A DNA stretch of 64,000 nt from positions 62,001-126,000 of the forward strand of contig CAIQJF010000083.1 in NCBI GenBank assembly GCA_903872075.1, written 5' to 3'. This DNA comes from an uncultured Caulobacteraceae bacterium. GTDB lineage: Bacteria > Pseudomonadota > Alphaproteobacteria > Caulobacterales > Caulobacteraceae. A program made the position numbers and the translations under genes. This document shows, piece after piece, positions 18,510 to 26,004 of the stretch (positions within the stretch are counted from its first letter, which is position 1; each line of letters starts with the position of its first letter). A model generated the notes under the pieces. That model made no database searches. It saw only the letters and a list, made by a program, of their open reading frames with translations, and was not told the DNA's origin.

Positions 18510-18893
18510 CTAGTCCCTCGCGACGACGATCTCCACCCCCGCGGCTTCGGCGTCGGGGGCCAGGGCCAGGGGTTTTTCCACGCGGACGCGAACCTTCAGG
18601 GCGCGGGGTTCGGCGAGGCAGGCCTGGGCCAGACGCCAGGCGAAGGTCTCCACCAGCAGGATATGGCCGGCCTCGGCGATGGCGCGGGCGTGGCGGCGGA
18701 TGTGCTCGTAGTTGACGGTCTCGCCGATGGTCCGCCAGCCGCCCGGCGCCACGTCCATCTCTACATCGACGATCAGGGGCTGGCGGCGGCCCTGTTCATG
18801 GGCATGCACGCCCACCTCCGCCGAGACGGTGAGGCCGCGCACGAACACCTTGGACGCGACCGCGCGCCCTTCCGCAACGGGTCGATCAGTCAT
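18510..18893 (-). CDS. folB: Dihydroneopterin aldolase (FolB)
   Basis: FolB splits dihydroneopterin to 6-hydroxymethyl-dihydropterin in folate synthesis. The 127-aa product has VFVRGLTVSAEVGVHAHEQ with the conserved Glu and a TVNYEHIR segment. It also has the VETFAWRLAQACL helix and the catalytic Lys in VRVEKPLAL. The frame is open further upstream, but ATG 18893 (MTDRPVAEGRA) is the best start. It overlaps the stop of the upstream pterin-reductase-like SDR by 8 nt. That coupling supports a shared pterin function. Confidence 0.88.
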   Translation of the reverse strand: MTDRPVAEGRAVASKVFVRGLTVSAEVGVHAHEQGRRQPLIVDVEMDVAPGGWRTIGETVNYEHIRRHARAIAEAGHILLVETFAWRLAQACLAEPRALKVRVRVEKPLALAPDAEAAGVEIVVARD

Positions 18894-19629
18894 CCACGAT
18901 ATCCGGCGTGCGCCAGGCAAGGTGCTGTCCGCCGTCCACGGCGATCATCTGGCCGGTCACCGCGTGCGCATCGATCAGATAGGCCAGGGCTCCGGCAATC
19001 TCGTTGGGATCGACCGGCTCGGCCAGCAGGGTGGCGGCGGCCTCGGCGGCGAAGAGGTTCGGAGTCTGGCGGACATTGGCCAGGGTGGGGCCGGGGCCGA
19101 TGGCGTTGACCCGGATGCGCGGGGCCAGGGCCTGGGCCAGGGTCTGGGTGGCGGTCCACAGGGCCGACTTGGCCAGGGTGTAGCTGAAATACTGCGGATT
19201 GAGCCGCCAGACCCGCTGGTCGATGACATTGACGATCAGGCCGTGAGCGTCCTCCGGCAGGGCGGCGGCGAAGGCCTGGGCGAGAAGCACCGGCGCGCGC
19301 AGGTTCACCGCATGGGCCGCGTCGAGGCCGGCGGCGGTGAGGGTGTTGATCTCGTCGCGCTCGAACAAGGAGGCGCAGTTGACCAGCAACCGGAGCGGGC
19401 CCGGCGCGGCGGCCACTAGTCGCGCACCGATGTCGGGGTCGGAGAGGTCGCCGCCGACGATGTGGGCGGCACGGTCGCGTGCGCGAACATCCGCGGCCGT
19501 GTCTTCGGCGTCGGCCGGGCGTCTGGAATGGATAAGAACATCAAAGCCCGCCTCGGCGGCGCGGACGCAGAGGGTCCGGCCGATGCGGCGGGCGCCGCCC
19601 GTGATCAGGGCCCAGCCCCGATCGGTCAT
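18886..19629 (-). CDS. folM: SDR oxidoreductase, FolM/pteridine reductase type
   Basis: The 247-aa SDR carries TGGARRIG at residues 10-17, the TG-x3-R-x-G variant of the NADPH loop that marks pteridine reductases. Asp137, Tyr150 and Lys154 have exactly the spacing of the PTR1 catalytic set (Asp, +13 Tyr, +17 Lys). Such enzymes reduce dihydrofolate or dihydromonapterin/dihydrobiopterin. The 8-nt overlap with folB gives strong context. The usual catalytic Ser of classical SDRs is replaced by that Asp. Exact substrate is inferred, so the symbol is tentative. Confidence 0.8.
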   Translation of the reverse strand: MTDRGWALITGGARRIGRTLCVRAAEAGFDVLIHSRRPADAEDTAADVRARDRAAHIVGGDLSDPDIGARLVAAAPGPLRLLVNCASLFERDEINTLTAAGLDAAHAVNLRAPVLLAQAFAAALPEDAHGLIVNVIDQRVWRLNPQYFSYTLAKSALWTATQTLAQALAPRIRVNAIGPGPTLANVRQTPNLFAAEAAATLLAEPVDPNEIAGALAYLIDAHAVTGQMIAVDGGQHLAWRTPDIVDD

Positions 19630-19636
19630 GGGCGCA

Positions 19637-19717
19637 TCAATCGAAGCGGCCGAACTCGACGCGGTTCAGGACCGCGAACGCGGCCACGAAAAGCAGGATG
19701 ACCCCGATGGCTTCCAT
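19637..19717 (-). CDS. 26-aa single-helix membrane microprotein
   Basis: A tiny ORF encodes MEAIGVILLFVAAF followed by AVLNRVEFGRFD. It has one hydrophobic helix (about residues 4-18) and a short charged C-terminus. GGAG lies 8 nt before ATG 19717, a good ribosome site. The stop is 7 nt before the ATG of the FolM-type gene, so it appears to be the first gene of the microprotein-folM-folB operon. Length, clean hydrophobic segment, spacing and ribosome site support translation. I do not recognise the family with certainty; a membrane-anchored regulator or stabiliser of a neighbour is only a guess. Confidence 0.6.
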   Translation of the reverse strand: MEAIGVILLFVAAFAVLNRVEFGRFD

Positions 19718-19927
19718 AGGACAAACTCCAGGACGGCCTCGCGCCGCGGATGAGGGGCCGATTTAGCGAGGCGCGCGCCGCGCCGCAAGCGCCCGGCGGA
19801 GCGGGAATCGCGCCTGCGACCATAAAGGGCTCTTTCCGGATTACGCGCGATCACTCATATAGCTTCCCGATGAGGCCTCGGAAGGAACGCGGGGTCCGCC
19901 ACACATCGCCATGCCAGGGAGAGCCGA

Positions 19928-21367
19928 ATGCGCGAGTACATGAAATTCTACATCGACGGTGAATGGGTCGATCCGGTCACGCCCAAGAGCCTCGACGTGA
20001 TCAACCCCGCCACCGAGGAAGTCTGCGGTCACATTTCGGCCGGCTCCGCCGCCGACGTGGACAAGGCCGTCGCCGCCGCCCGCAAGGCGTTCGAGACCTT
20101 CTCGCAGACCACCCGCGAAGAGCGCATCGACCTGCTCGAGCGCATCCAGGCTGAATATCAGAAGCGCTTCGGCGACATCGCCAATGCGATCACCGAGGAA
20201 ATGGGCGCTCCGGCCAGCCTGGCGCAGCGCGCGCAGGCCCCGATCGGCATCGGCCACATCGCCACCGGCATCGCGGTGCTGAAGGAATACAAGTTCGAGG
20301 AAGATCGCGGTCAGACCCGGATCGTCAAGGAGCCGATCGGCGTCTGCGGCCTGATCACCCCCTGGAACTGGCCGATCAACCAGATCGCCTGCAAGGTGGT
20401 CCCGGCCATCGCCACCGGCTGCACCATGGTGCTGAAGCCGTCGGAAGAGTCGCCGTTCTCGGCCATCCTCTGGGCCGAGGTCATGCACGCCGCCGGCGTG
20501 CCGGCCGGCGTGTTCAATCTGGTCAACGGCCTTGGCGCCGAAGTGGGCGCCGCCATCTCGAGCCATCCCGGCATCGACATGGTCTCGTTCACCGGTTCGA
20601 CCCGCGCCGGCGTCGAGGTGGCCAAGGCCGCCGCGGCCACGGTCAAGCGCGTATCGCAGGAACTGGGCGGCAAGAGCCCCAACATCATCCTGCCCGACGC
20701 GGACCTGCCCTCGGCGGTCGGCGGCGGCGTGAAGCACGTGATGCAGAACTCCGGTCAGTCTTGCAACGCGCCCACCCGCATGCTGGTGCCGTCTGAAAAG
20801 ATGGATGAAGTCATCGTCATCGCCAAGGAAGCCGCCGAGTCGGTGACCGTCGGCGATCCGAATGGCAACGCCCAGATGGGCCCGGTGGTCAACAAGACCC
20901 AGTGGCAGAAGATCCAGAAGCTGATCCAGGCCGGCATCGACGAGGGCGCGACCCTGGTCACCGGCGGCGTCGGCCGTCCGGAAGGCCTGGACAAGGGTTT
21001 CTATGTGAAGCCCACCGTCTTCGCCAATGTCACCAACGACATGACCGTGGCCAAGGAAGAGATCTTCGGCCCGGTGGTCTCCATCCTCGGCTACCAGTCG
21101 GTCGATGAGGCCGTGAAGGTCGGCAACGACACGGAATACGGCCTGGCCGCCTACATCTCCGGCACCGACATCGGCAAGATCCGCGAAGTGGCCTCCAAGC
21201 TGCGCGCCGGTCAGGTGTCGATCAACGGCGGCGGCGGGGACATGATGGCCCCGTTCGGCGGCTACAAGATGAGCGGCAACGGCCGCGAGTGGGGCGACCA
21301 CGGCTTCACCGAGTACCTCGAAATCAAGGCCGTGCTCGGCTACTCGCCCAAGCAGGCGGCCGAATAA
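19928..21367 (+). CDS. NAD(P)-dependent aldehyde dehydrogenase
   Basis: The 479-aa protein is a full-length ALDH-superfamily enzyme oxidising an aldehyde to the acid. Visible marks are TPWNWPINQIACK with the conserved Asn, KPSEESPFSA at the cofactor site, and SFTGSTRAGVEV. The general base Glu is in QELGGKSPNI and the nucleophile Cys in NSGQSCNAPTRML. EIFGPVVSIL and the FGGYKMSGNGREWG close are typical. ATG 19928 has GGGAG about 6 nt upstream. Codon use is highly biased, suggesting strong expression. A rho-independent terminator follows. The substrate is not evident. Confidence 0.9.
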   Translation: MREYMKFYIDGEWVDPVTPKSLDVINPATEEVCGHISAGSAADVDKAVAAARKAFETFSQTTREERIDLLERIQAEYQKRFGDIANAITEEMGAPASLAQRAQAPIGIGHIATGIAVLKEYKFEEDRGQTRIVKEPIGVCGLITPWNWPINQIACKVVPAIATGCTMVLKPSEESPFSAILWAEVMHAAGVPAGVFNLVNGLGAEVGAAISSHPGIDMVSFTGSTRAGVEVAKAAAATVKRVSQELGGKSPNIILPDADLPSAVGGGVKHVMQNSGQSCNAPTRMLVPSEKMDEVIVIAKEAAESVTVGDPNGNAQMGPVVNKTQWQKIQKLIQAGIDEGATLVTGGVGRPEGLDKGFYVKPTVFANVTNDMTVAKEEIFGPVVSILGYQSVDEAVKVGNDTEYGLAAYISGTDIGKIREVASKLRAGQVSINGGGGDMMAPFGGYKMSGNGREWGDHGFTEYLEIKAVLGYSPKQAAE

Positions 21368-21386
21368 GCCTCACGGCTTTTCAGCC

Positions 21387-21968
21387 CTAAGAGATCGGGC
21401 CCTCGTCCTCACGGACGGGGGCCTTTTCTTTTGCGGCCGCCAGCATCTCGACCAGGGCGTCGGCTTCGGCGGGGCGGCGCGGCCGATGCTTGCGCACGCC
21501 AGCCAGGCGCGGGTCCGCGAACAGGGCGGCGTACTGCGTCTTGCGCCGGTCATAGGTGTCCCAGGCCCAGCGGATCGGGTGTTCCTTGTCGAACCAGCGC
21601 CGCCAGTTCTCGGTATTGCCGGTGCCGGGCCACAGCTCCTGGCCTGACGCTGAGCGCGCGAAAGATCGGCGAATGACGCGGCTCATCACCACCCGGCGGC
21701 TGTAGTCGAGCCAGATTACATCGGTGGCGCGGGCGAGGATCAGGGGCAAGGCGGCGCGGTAGTTGCCGTCGGTCACCCAGCCCGGCGCGGCAATCGCCGC
21801 CTGGATGCGCCGCGTCAGTTCCTCGGGATCCTCCAGCGACAGATTGCGCCAGCCGGCCTCCCAGTTCAGGGCGTCCAGTTCGACCGCCGGAATACCCAGG
21901 CGCCCGGCGAGGCGGCGGCCGAGCGTCGACTTCCCCGACCCCGAAGAGCCGATGATCGCGATCCGCAC
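21387..21968 (-). CDS. P-loop NTPase, adenylate kinase-like
   Basis: The 193-aa protein opens with a Walker A loop, IIGSSGSGKSTLGRRLA, at residues 5-21. It continues with the substrate-loop-like VELDALNWEAGW, VTDGNYRAALP, and VIWLDYSRRVVMSRVIRRS with a lid-like Arg cluster. This order is typical of small adenylate-kinase-like proteins often called FlaR or topology-modulation proteins; the true substrate is unknown. The last 12 codons overlap, on the opposite strand, the terminator of the convergent ALDH gene. That may explain the charged tail KEKAPVREDEGPIS. Confidence 0.75.
   Translation of the reverse strand: MRIAIIGSSGSGKSTLGRRLAGRLGIPAVELDALNWEAGWRNLSLEDPEELTRRIQAAIAAPGWVTDGNYRAALPLILARATDVIWLDYSRRVVMSRVIRRSFARSASGQELWPGTGNTENWRRWFDKEHPIRWAWDTYDRRKTQYAALFADPRLAGVRKHRPRRPAEADALVEMLAAAKEKAPVREDEGPIS
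21398..21432 (+). terminator. Rho-independent terminator of the ALDH gene
   Basis: An 11-bp stem (21398-21408 with 21413-21423, one G-T pair) closes a TCAC loop and is followed directly by TTTTCTTTT. It lies 30 nt after the ALDH stop. Unusually, it overlaps the 3' coding end of the convergent kinase-like gene. Confidence 0.85.
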
Positions 21969-21984
21969 GGCCTCGCCCCGCGTC

Positions 21985-24117
21985 TCAGGTCTTGGCGGGC
22001 GCCGGGAACCCCCGGTCGCGCATCAGGGCGTCGATGGTCACGTCGCGGCCGCGGAAGCGGCGGAAGGCCTCGGCGGCTTCGATCGTATTGCCCACGCTCA
22101 TGATGCAGTCGTGCAGGCGCTTCGCCACCGCCTTGTCGTAGAAGCCACCCGGCGCCTCGGCGAAGGCCTCGGCCGCATCGGCCGTGAGAGTATCGGCCCA
22201 GATGTAGTCGTAGTAGCCGGCCGCATAGCCCTCGCCCGCGAAGATGTGCCCGAAGTGCGGCATGCGGTGACGCATGACGATCTCGCGCGGCATGCCGATC
22301 TCCTTCAGGGTCGCGGCCTCGAAGGCGCGGGCGTCGATGGGCGTCGCCCCGGCCAGGTGGGCCTTCATGTCGACGATGGCCGAGGCCAGATATTCGACGG
22401 TGTCGAAGCCCTTGTTGAAGGTGTGGGCCTTCCTGATCTTGGCCACCAGGGCGTCAGGCATGGGCTCGCCCGTCTTGTAGTGCAGGGCGAAGCGCGTGAG
22501 CACCTCGTGGGTGGGCAGCCAGTGTTCGTTGAGCTGGCTGGGGAACTCCACGAAATCGCGGGCGACGTTAGTGCCTGAGAGGGTGGGGTAATCCACGTCG
22601 GAGTTGAGGCCGTGCAGGGCGTGGCCGAACTCGTGGAACATGGTGACTGCATCGTCCCAGGAGACCAGGATCGGATCGCCCGGCGCCGCCTTTACGAAAT
22701 TGGCGTTGTTGGAGACGATGGGGGTGACTTCGCGGGCGAAACGCTCCTGCAGGCGGTATTCGCTCATCCAGGCGCCGGACTGCTTCCCGGCCCGGGCATA
22801 GGGATCGAAGTACCACAGGCCGATCTGGCGGCCGCTCCGGCGGACCTCGAACACCCGGATATCAGGCTGCGCCACGGGCAGGTCGCTGACCGGGACGAAC
22901 TCGAAACCGTAGAGCTGGCCGGCGGCCCAGAACATGGCCTCGCGCAGCTTATCCAGCTGGAGGTAGGGTTTGATCTCGCTCTCATCGAGATCGTATTTCG
23001 CCTTGCGGACCTTCTCGGCGTAAAAGCGGTAGTCCCAGGCCTCGATGCGGATGCCCGGGGACTCCACGTCGGCGCGAGCCTGCATATCGGCCACTTCCTG
23101 CGCCACCCGCGCCTTGGCCGGCGCCCAGACCTTCAGCATCAGGCCCATGGCCGCGTCCGGAGTCTTGGCCATCTGATCGTCGGTGATCCAGTGGGCGAAT
23201 GTGGCGAAGCCGAGCAGCTTCGCCTTCTCGGCGCGAAGGCTGAGGATTTCGGTGATCAGCGGATTGTTGTCGTGCGGCCCCTCATGGTCCCCGCGCGAGG
23301 CCCATAGCTTGAACGCCTGCTCGCGCAGATCACGGCGCGTGGAATAGGTGAGGAACGGCTCCATGGAAGAGCGGGTATTGGTGATCAGCCACCTGTCCTC
23401 CTGCCCCTTGGCCTTGGCCGCAGCGGCGGCGCCGGCGACGATCGCCGCGGGCAGACCGGCGAGATCGGCCTCGCTGGTCAGGGTCAGGGCGTAGCCTTCC
23501 TCGTCGGCCAGTTCGTTCTGGCTGAAGGTGGTGGAGAGGGTGGCGAGCCTCTGATTGATCGCAGCAAGACGTGTCTTGTCAGCCGGCGAGAGGGCGGCGC
23601 CTTGACGGGCGAATTGCCGGTAGACCACCTCGGTGAGGCGCTTCTGCTGCGGTGTCAGGCCGGAGGTCTCGCGGGCGTCGTGGACCGCCTTCACCCGTGC
23701 GAAGAGGGCGGCGTTCTGAACGACCTCATCCTGATACGCAGACAGGATTGGGGCCATTTCCTGGGCCACGGCCTGCATGGGCTTGTCGTTCAGGGTGGAG
23801 GTCCAGACCCCGAATATCGCCCCGACGCGGTTGAGCGCCTGGCCCGACCTTTCCATGGCCGCGATGGTGTTGGCGAAAGTGGGCGCGGCGGCATCGCCGC
23901 CGATCACGGCGATCTCGCCGCGGTTCTCCTCCATCGCCGCCAGCAGGGCCGGCTTGAAGTCGGCCACGGCGATCCTGTCGAACGGCGGCGCCCCATGGTG
24001 CGGGCCGGTCCATGGCCCCAGGATCGGAACGGTCGAGGCGGCGGCCTGGCTCATCAAGGGGACTCCGGCGAGGGCGGTGGCGGCGGTTCCGGCCGCGAGG
24101 AAGCTGCGTCGATCCAT
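21985..24117 (-). CDS. Tat-exported M3 family peptidase (peptidyl-dipeptidase Dcp-like)
   Basis: The 710-aa protein begins MDRRSFLAAGTAATALAG, a twin-arginine signal (RRSFLA) with cleavage likely after AAA near residue 27, so it should act in the periplasm. The large helical body is followed by the zinc site FHEFGHALHG near residue 495, the HExxH motif of thermolysin-like clan MA, family M3. A downstream Glu in GEGYAAGYYDYIW completes the M3 set. Dcp removes C-terminal dipeptides. ATG 24117 is preferred over the longer frame because of GGGAGAG just upstream and the signal peptide. It lies 79 nt downstream of the b561-YceI gene. Confidence 0.9.
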   Translation of the reverse strand: MDRRSFLAAGTAATALAGVPLMSQAAASTVPILGPWTGPHHGAPPFDRIAVADFKPALLAAMEENRGEIAVIGGDAAAPTFANTIAAMERSGQALNRVGAIFGVWTSTLNDKPMQAVAQEMAPILSAYQDEVVQNAALFARVKAVHDARETSGLTPQQKRLTEVVYRQFARQGAALSPADKTRLAAINQRLATLSTTFSQNELADEEGYALTLTSEADLAGLPAAIVAGAAAAAKAKGQEDRWLITNTRSSMEPFLTYSTRRDLREQAFKLWASRGDHEGPHDNNPLITEILSLRAEKAKLLGFATFAHWITDDQMAKTPDAAMGLMLKVWAPAKARVAQEVADMQARADVESPGIRIEAWDYRFYAEKVRKAKYDLDESEIKPYLQLDKLREAMFWAAGQLYGFEFVPVSDLPVAQPDIRVFEVRRSGRQIGLWYFDPYARAGKQSGAWMSEYRLQERFAREVTPIVSNNANFVKAAPGDPILVSWDDAVTMFHEFGHALHGLNSDVDYPTLSGTNVARDFVEFPSQLNEHWLPTHEVLTRFALHYKTGEPMPDALVAKIRKAHTFNKGFDTVEYLASAIVDMKAHLAGATPIDARAFEAATLKEIGMPREIVMRHRMPHFGHIFAGEGYAAGYYDYIWADTLTADAAEAFAEAPGGFYDKAVAKRLHDCIMSVGNTIEAAEAFRRFRGRDVTIDALMRDRGFPAPAKT

Positions 24118-24196
24118 GGGTCTCTCCCGGCTGCTGCTGACCGGGCCGACCTTAGGCGGAAACGGACGCAGCGTCATGGGGCGGCGGCGGATCCGG

Positions 24197-25501
24197 TCAG
24201 CGTGGCGCGGTTTTCGCGGTAATTCGGAAGGAGACCCTGACCGCCGCGGCGATCTGGTCCGTCGCGGCCCACTCGCCCTGCCCGACACCGAAATCGGTCC
24301 GATTGACCGTGACGGATCCGGTGGCGACGGCGACATTGCCTTTGATCGTCAAGGTGAAGGGAAGGTCCAGCGGCTTCTTGACCCCGCGCAGATCGAGGCT
24401 TCCCAACGCCATGTAACGCCCTTCGCCGACCTTGCGGAATTTTGTCGCCGTATAGGTCGCGCGCGGGTGCGCCTTGCTGTCGAAGAAGTCCTCTCCGGCA
24501 AGGCTGGAATCGCGTTGGGCGTCTCCGGTCGAGACGGCCGCGGGATCGACCGAGACTTCCAGGCGGGACGTGTCGAGAGCCTCCGGAGAGAAGCTTATCC
24601 GGGCGGTCCACCCGGTGAAGGCGCCGTCGACCTGATTGCCGGCCCATGTCGCCGTAAAGCCAAGCTTTGAGCCCGCTTGCACCTTCCAATCGACAGGTTT
24701 GGCCGGAGCGTCCGCCGACGGCGCGGGGCCGGCCGCGGGCGGGGATTGGCCTGTCATCGCCAGGGCGCCAGGGGACGCTTCCGGAGTGACCACCGAGGTC
24801 GGCGGCGGGGCCGGTTCGGCTGCGACCACGGCCGCCGCTGTCGCCGGCGGGATCGGTGCGTAGGCGTAGGCGCCGGCCACAACGACCGCGAACACGGCCG
24901 CCGCGACCCAGGCGCGCGGCTCGCGCCAGCCCGGCCCGGCCCCTGGCGCCATGTGGCCGAACACCTCGTCCCGGTCGAGAACCTGATGCTTCGCTGCGGC
25001 CCCCAGGTGAAGCGCGAGGAGCACATAGGTTATCTTGACCAGGAGGCCGTGGCTGAACTCACCGCCCGTGCGCCATGCCGCCTTCGCCGTGGGGGAAAGA
25101 TCGGCGATGAAGGGCAGGTGCGGCCATGGAACCACGCTGAAAAGCAGGGTGGGAATGTTCAGCTTGCTGGCCGAAACGACAATCCATCCTGTCAGGGGGA
25201 GCCCGACCAGGATGGCGTAGAACCCGGCATGAACCAGGCGCGAGGCGAACTGTTCCCACTGGGCCTGACCTATGGGCGCGGGGGGAGGCCGATGACCCAG
25301 CCGCCATGCGATGCGCGCCAGGGTCAGAACGAGGATCGTAATCCCCACCGACTTGTGGAGCTGGAACAGGGCGAAGACCGCGGGCCCCTTCGGCGCGTCG
25401 GAAAACCGCCACCCAAGGATGATCTGAACGACGATCGCCGCGGCGATGAGCCAATGCAGGCCGATGGCGACGGCCGTGTAGCCTCTGTCCCGCGTCGTCA
25501 T
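24197..25501 (-). CDS. Cytochrome b561 - YceI fusion protein
   Basis: This 434-aa protein joins two domains. Residues about 5-225 form a cytochrome b561 unit with four main hydrophobic helices. Candidate heme His lie in IGLHWLIAA, QLHKSVG, LVHAGFY and LALHLGA. A Pro/Ala-rich linker (about 225-262) leads to a YceI domain (about 262-430) with VDWKVQAGSKLGFTATW, FDSKAHPRATYTATKF and the strand-rich end VNRTDFGVG. YceI barrels bind polyprenyl lipids, probably quinone-like molecules, so this could be a periplasmic quinone carrier tied to a membrane electron-transfer unit. An in-frame GTG at 25507 is an alternative start; neither has a strong ribosome site. Confidence 0.88.
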   Translation of the reverse strand: MTTRDRGYTAVAIGLHWLIAAAIVVQIILGWRFSDAPKGPAVFALFQLHKSVGITILVLTLARIAWRLGHRPPPAPIGQAQWEQFASRLVHAGFYAILVGLPLTGWIVVSASKLNIPTLLFSVVPWPHLPFIADLSPTAKAAWRTGGEFSHGLLVKITYVLLALHLGAAAKHQVLDRDEVFGHMAPGAGPGWREPRAWVAAAVFAVVVAGAYAYAPIPPATAAAVVAAEPAPPPTSVVTPEASPGALAMTGQSPPAAGPAPSADAPAKPVDWKVQAGSKLGFTATWAGNQVDGAFTGWTARISFSPEALDTSRLEVSVDPAAVSTGDAQRDSSLAGEDFFDSKAHPRATYTATKFRKVGEGRYMALGSLDLRGVKKPLDLPFTLTIKGNVAVATGSVTVNRTDFGVGQGEWAATDQIAAAVRVSFRITAKTAPR

Positions 25502-25608
25502 GGCCACCGTCGCTTATGAGCCTCAATCCTCTCCCGGATTGGGAGTGGGGCAGTGTGGACCACGCGCTGTCAAAGATCGAGCGCGGCTTGACACGCCATC
25601 ATGGGCGC

Positions 25609-25636
25609 CACACACTGTGTATCATACACTATGTGG
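25609..25636. promoter_or_regulatory. Palindromic operator upstream of padR-type gene
   Basis: A perfect core palindrome GTGTAT-C-ATACAC (25617-25629) sits inside a longer imperfect one with outer arms CCACA (25609-25613) and TGTGG (25632-25636). It ends 13 nt before the PadR start, so bound regulator would block the padR-HAAS transcript. PadR proteins usually bind such dyads in their own promoters. Confidence 0.65.
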
Positions 25637-25649
25637 CGGACAGGGCTTC

Positions 25650-25991
25650 ATGCCGATCGACGACGACCTCTACGAGAGCCTGAGGATGGAGCTGCGGCGG
25701 GGATCGCTGGTCCTGGCCGTGCTCGCCCGGCTGCGGGAGGAGCGTTACGGCTACACCCTGCGCCAGGCCCTGGCCGGGGACGGGCTGGAGATGGAGGAAA
25801 GCACCCTCTATCCGCTGCTGCGCCGGCTGGAGACTCAGGGGCTTCTCGCCAGCGAATGGCGCGAGGAGGACCGGCGCCGCAAGCGCTTCTATCGGCTCTC
25901 GCCTGAGGGCGAGGCCATGCTCGCGCGGCTGCTCGACGAGTGGCGGGGCATCAGCGCCTCGTTGTCCGCGATCATCGACAAGACAAGCTGA
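25650..25991 (+). CDS. PadR family transcriptional regulator
   Basis: The 113-aa protein has the PadR winged helix: RGSLVLAVLARLREERYGYTLRQAL near residues 17-41, then MEESTLYPLLRRLETQGLLASEWRE and RRKRFYRLSPEGEAML. The short C-terminal helix places it in the small PadR-s2 group. The open frame extends upstream, but ATG 25650 has CAGGG 5 nt before it and begins MPIDDDLYESL. It is followed after 13 nt by a HAAS-domain membrane protein, the usual partner, and preceded by a palindrome. Autorepression is likely. Confidence 0.9.
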   Translation: MPIDDDLYESLRMELRRGSLVLAVLARLREERYGYTLRQALAGDGLEMEESTLYPLLRRLETQGLLASEWREEDRRRKRFYRLSPEGEAMLARLLDEWRGISASLSAIIDKTS

Positions 25992-26004
25992 AGGAGGACG
26001 GGTC

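Noticed and set aside
19841-21301. 486-aa open frame on the minus strand opposite ALDH
   Set aside because: Shadow frame produced by strong third-position GC in the ALDH gene; His/Gly/Asp-rich with no recognisable domain.
25588-25593. TTGACA box upstream of padR
   Set aside because: No acceptable -10 at 16-18 bp; the nearest AT-rich hexamer (TATCAT) is 26 bp away.
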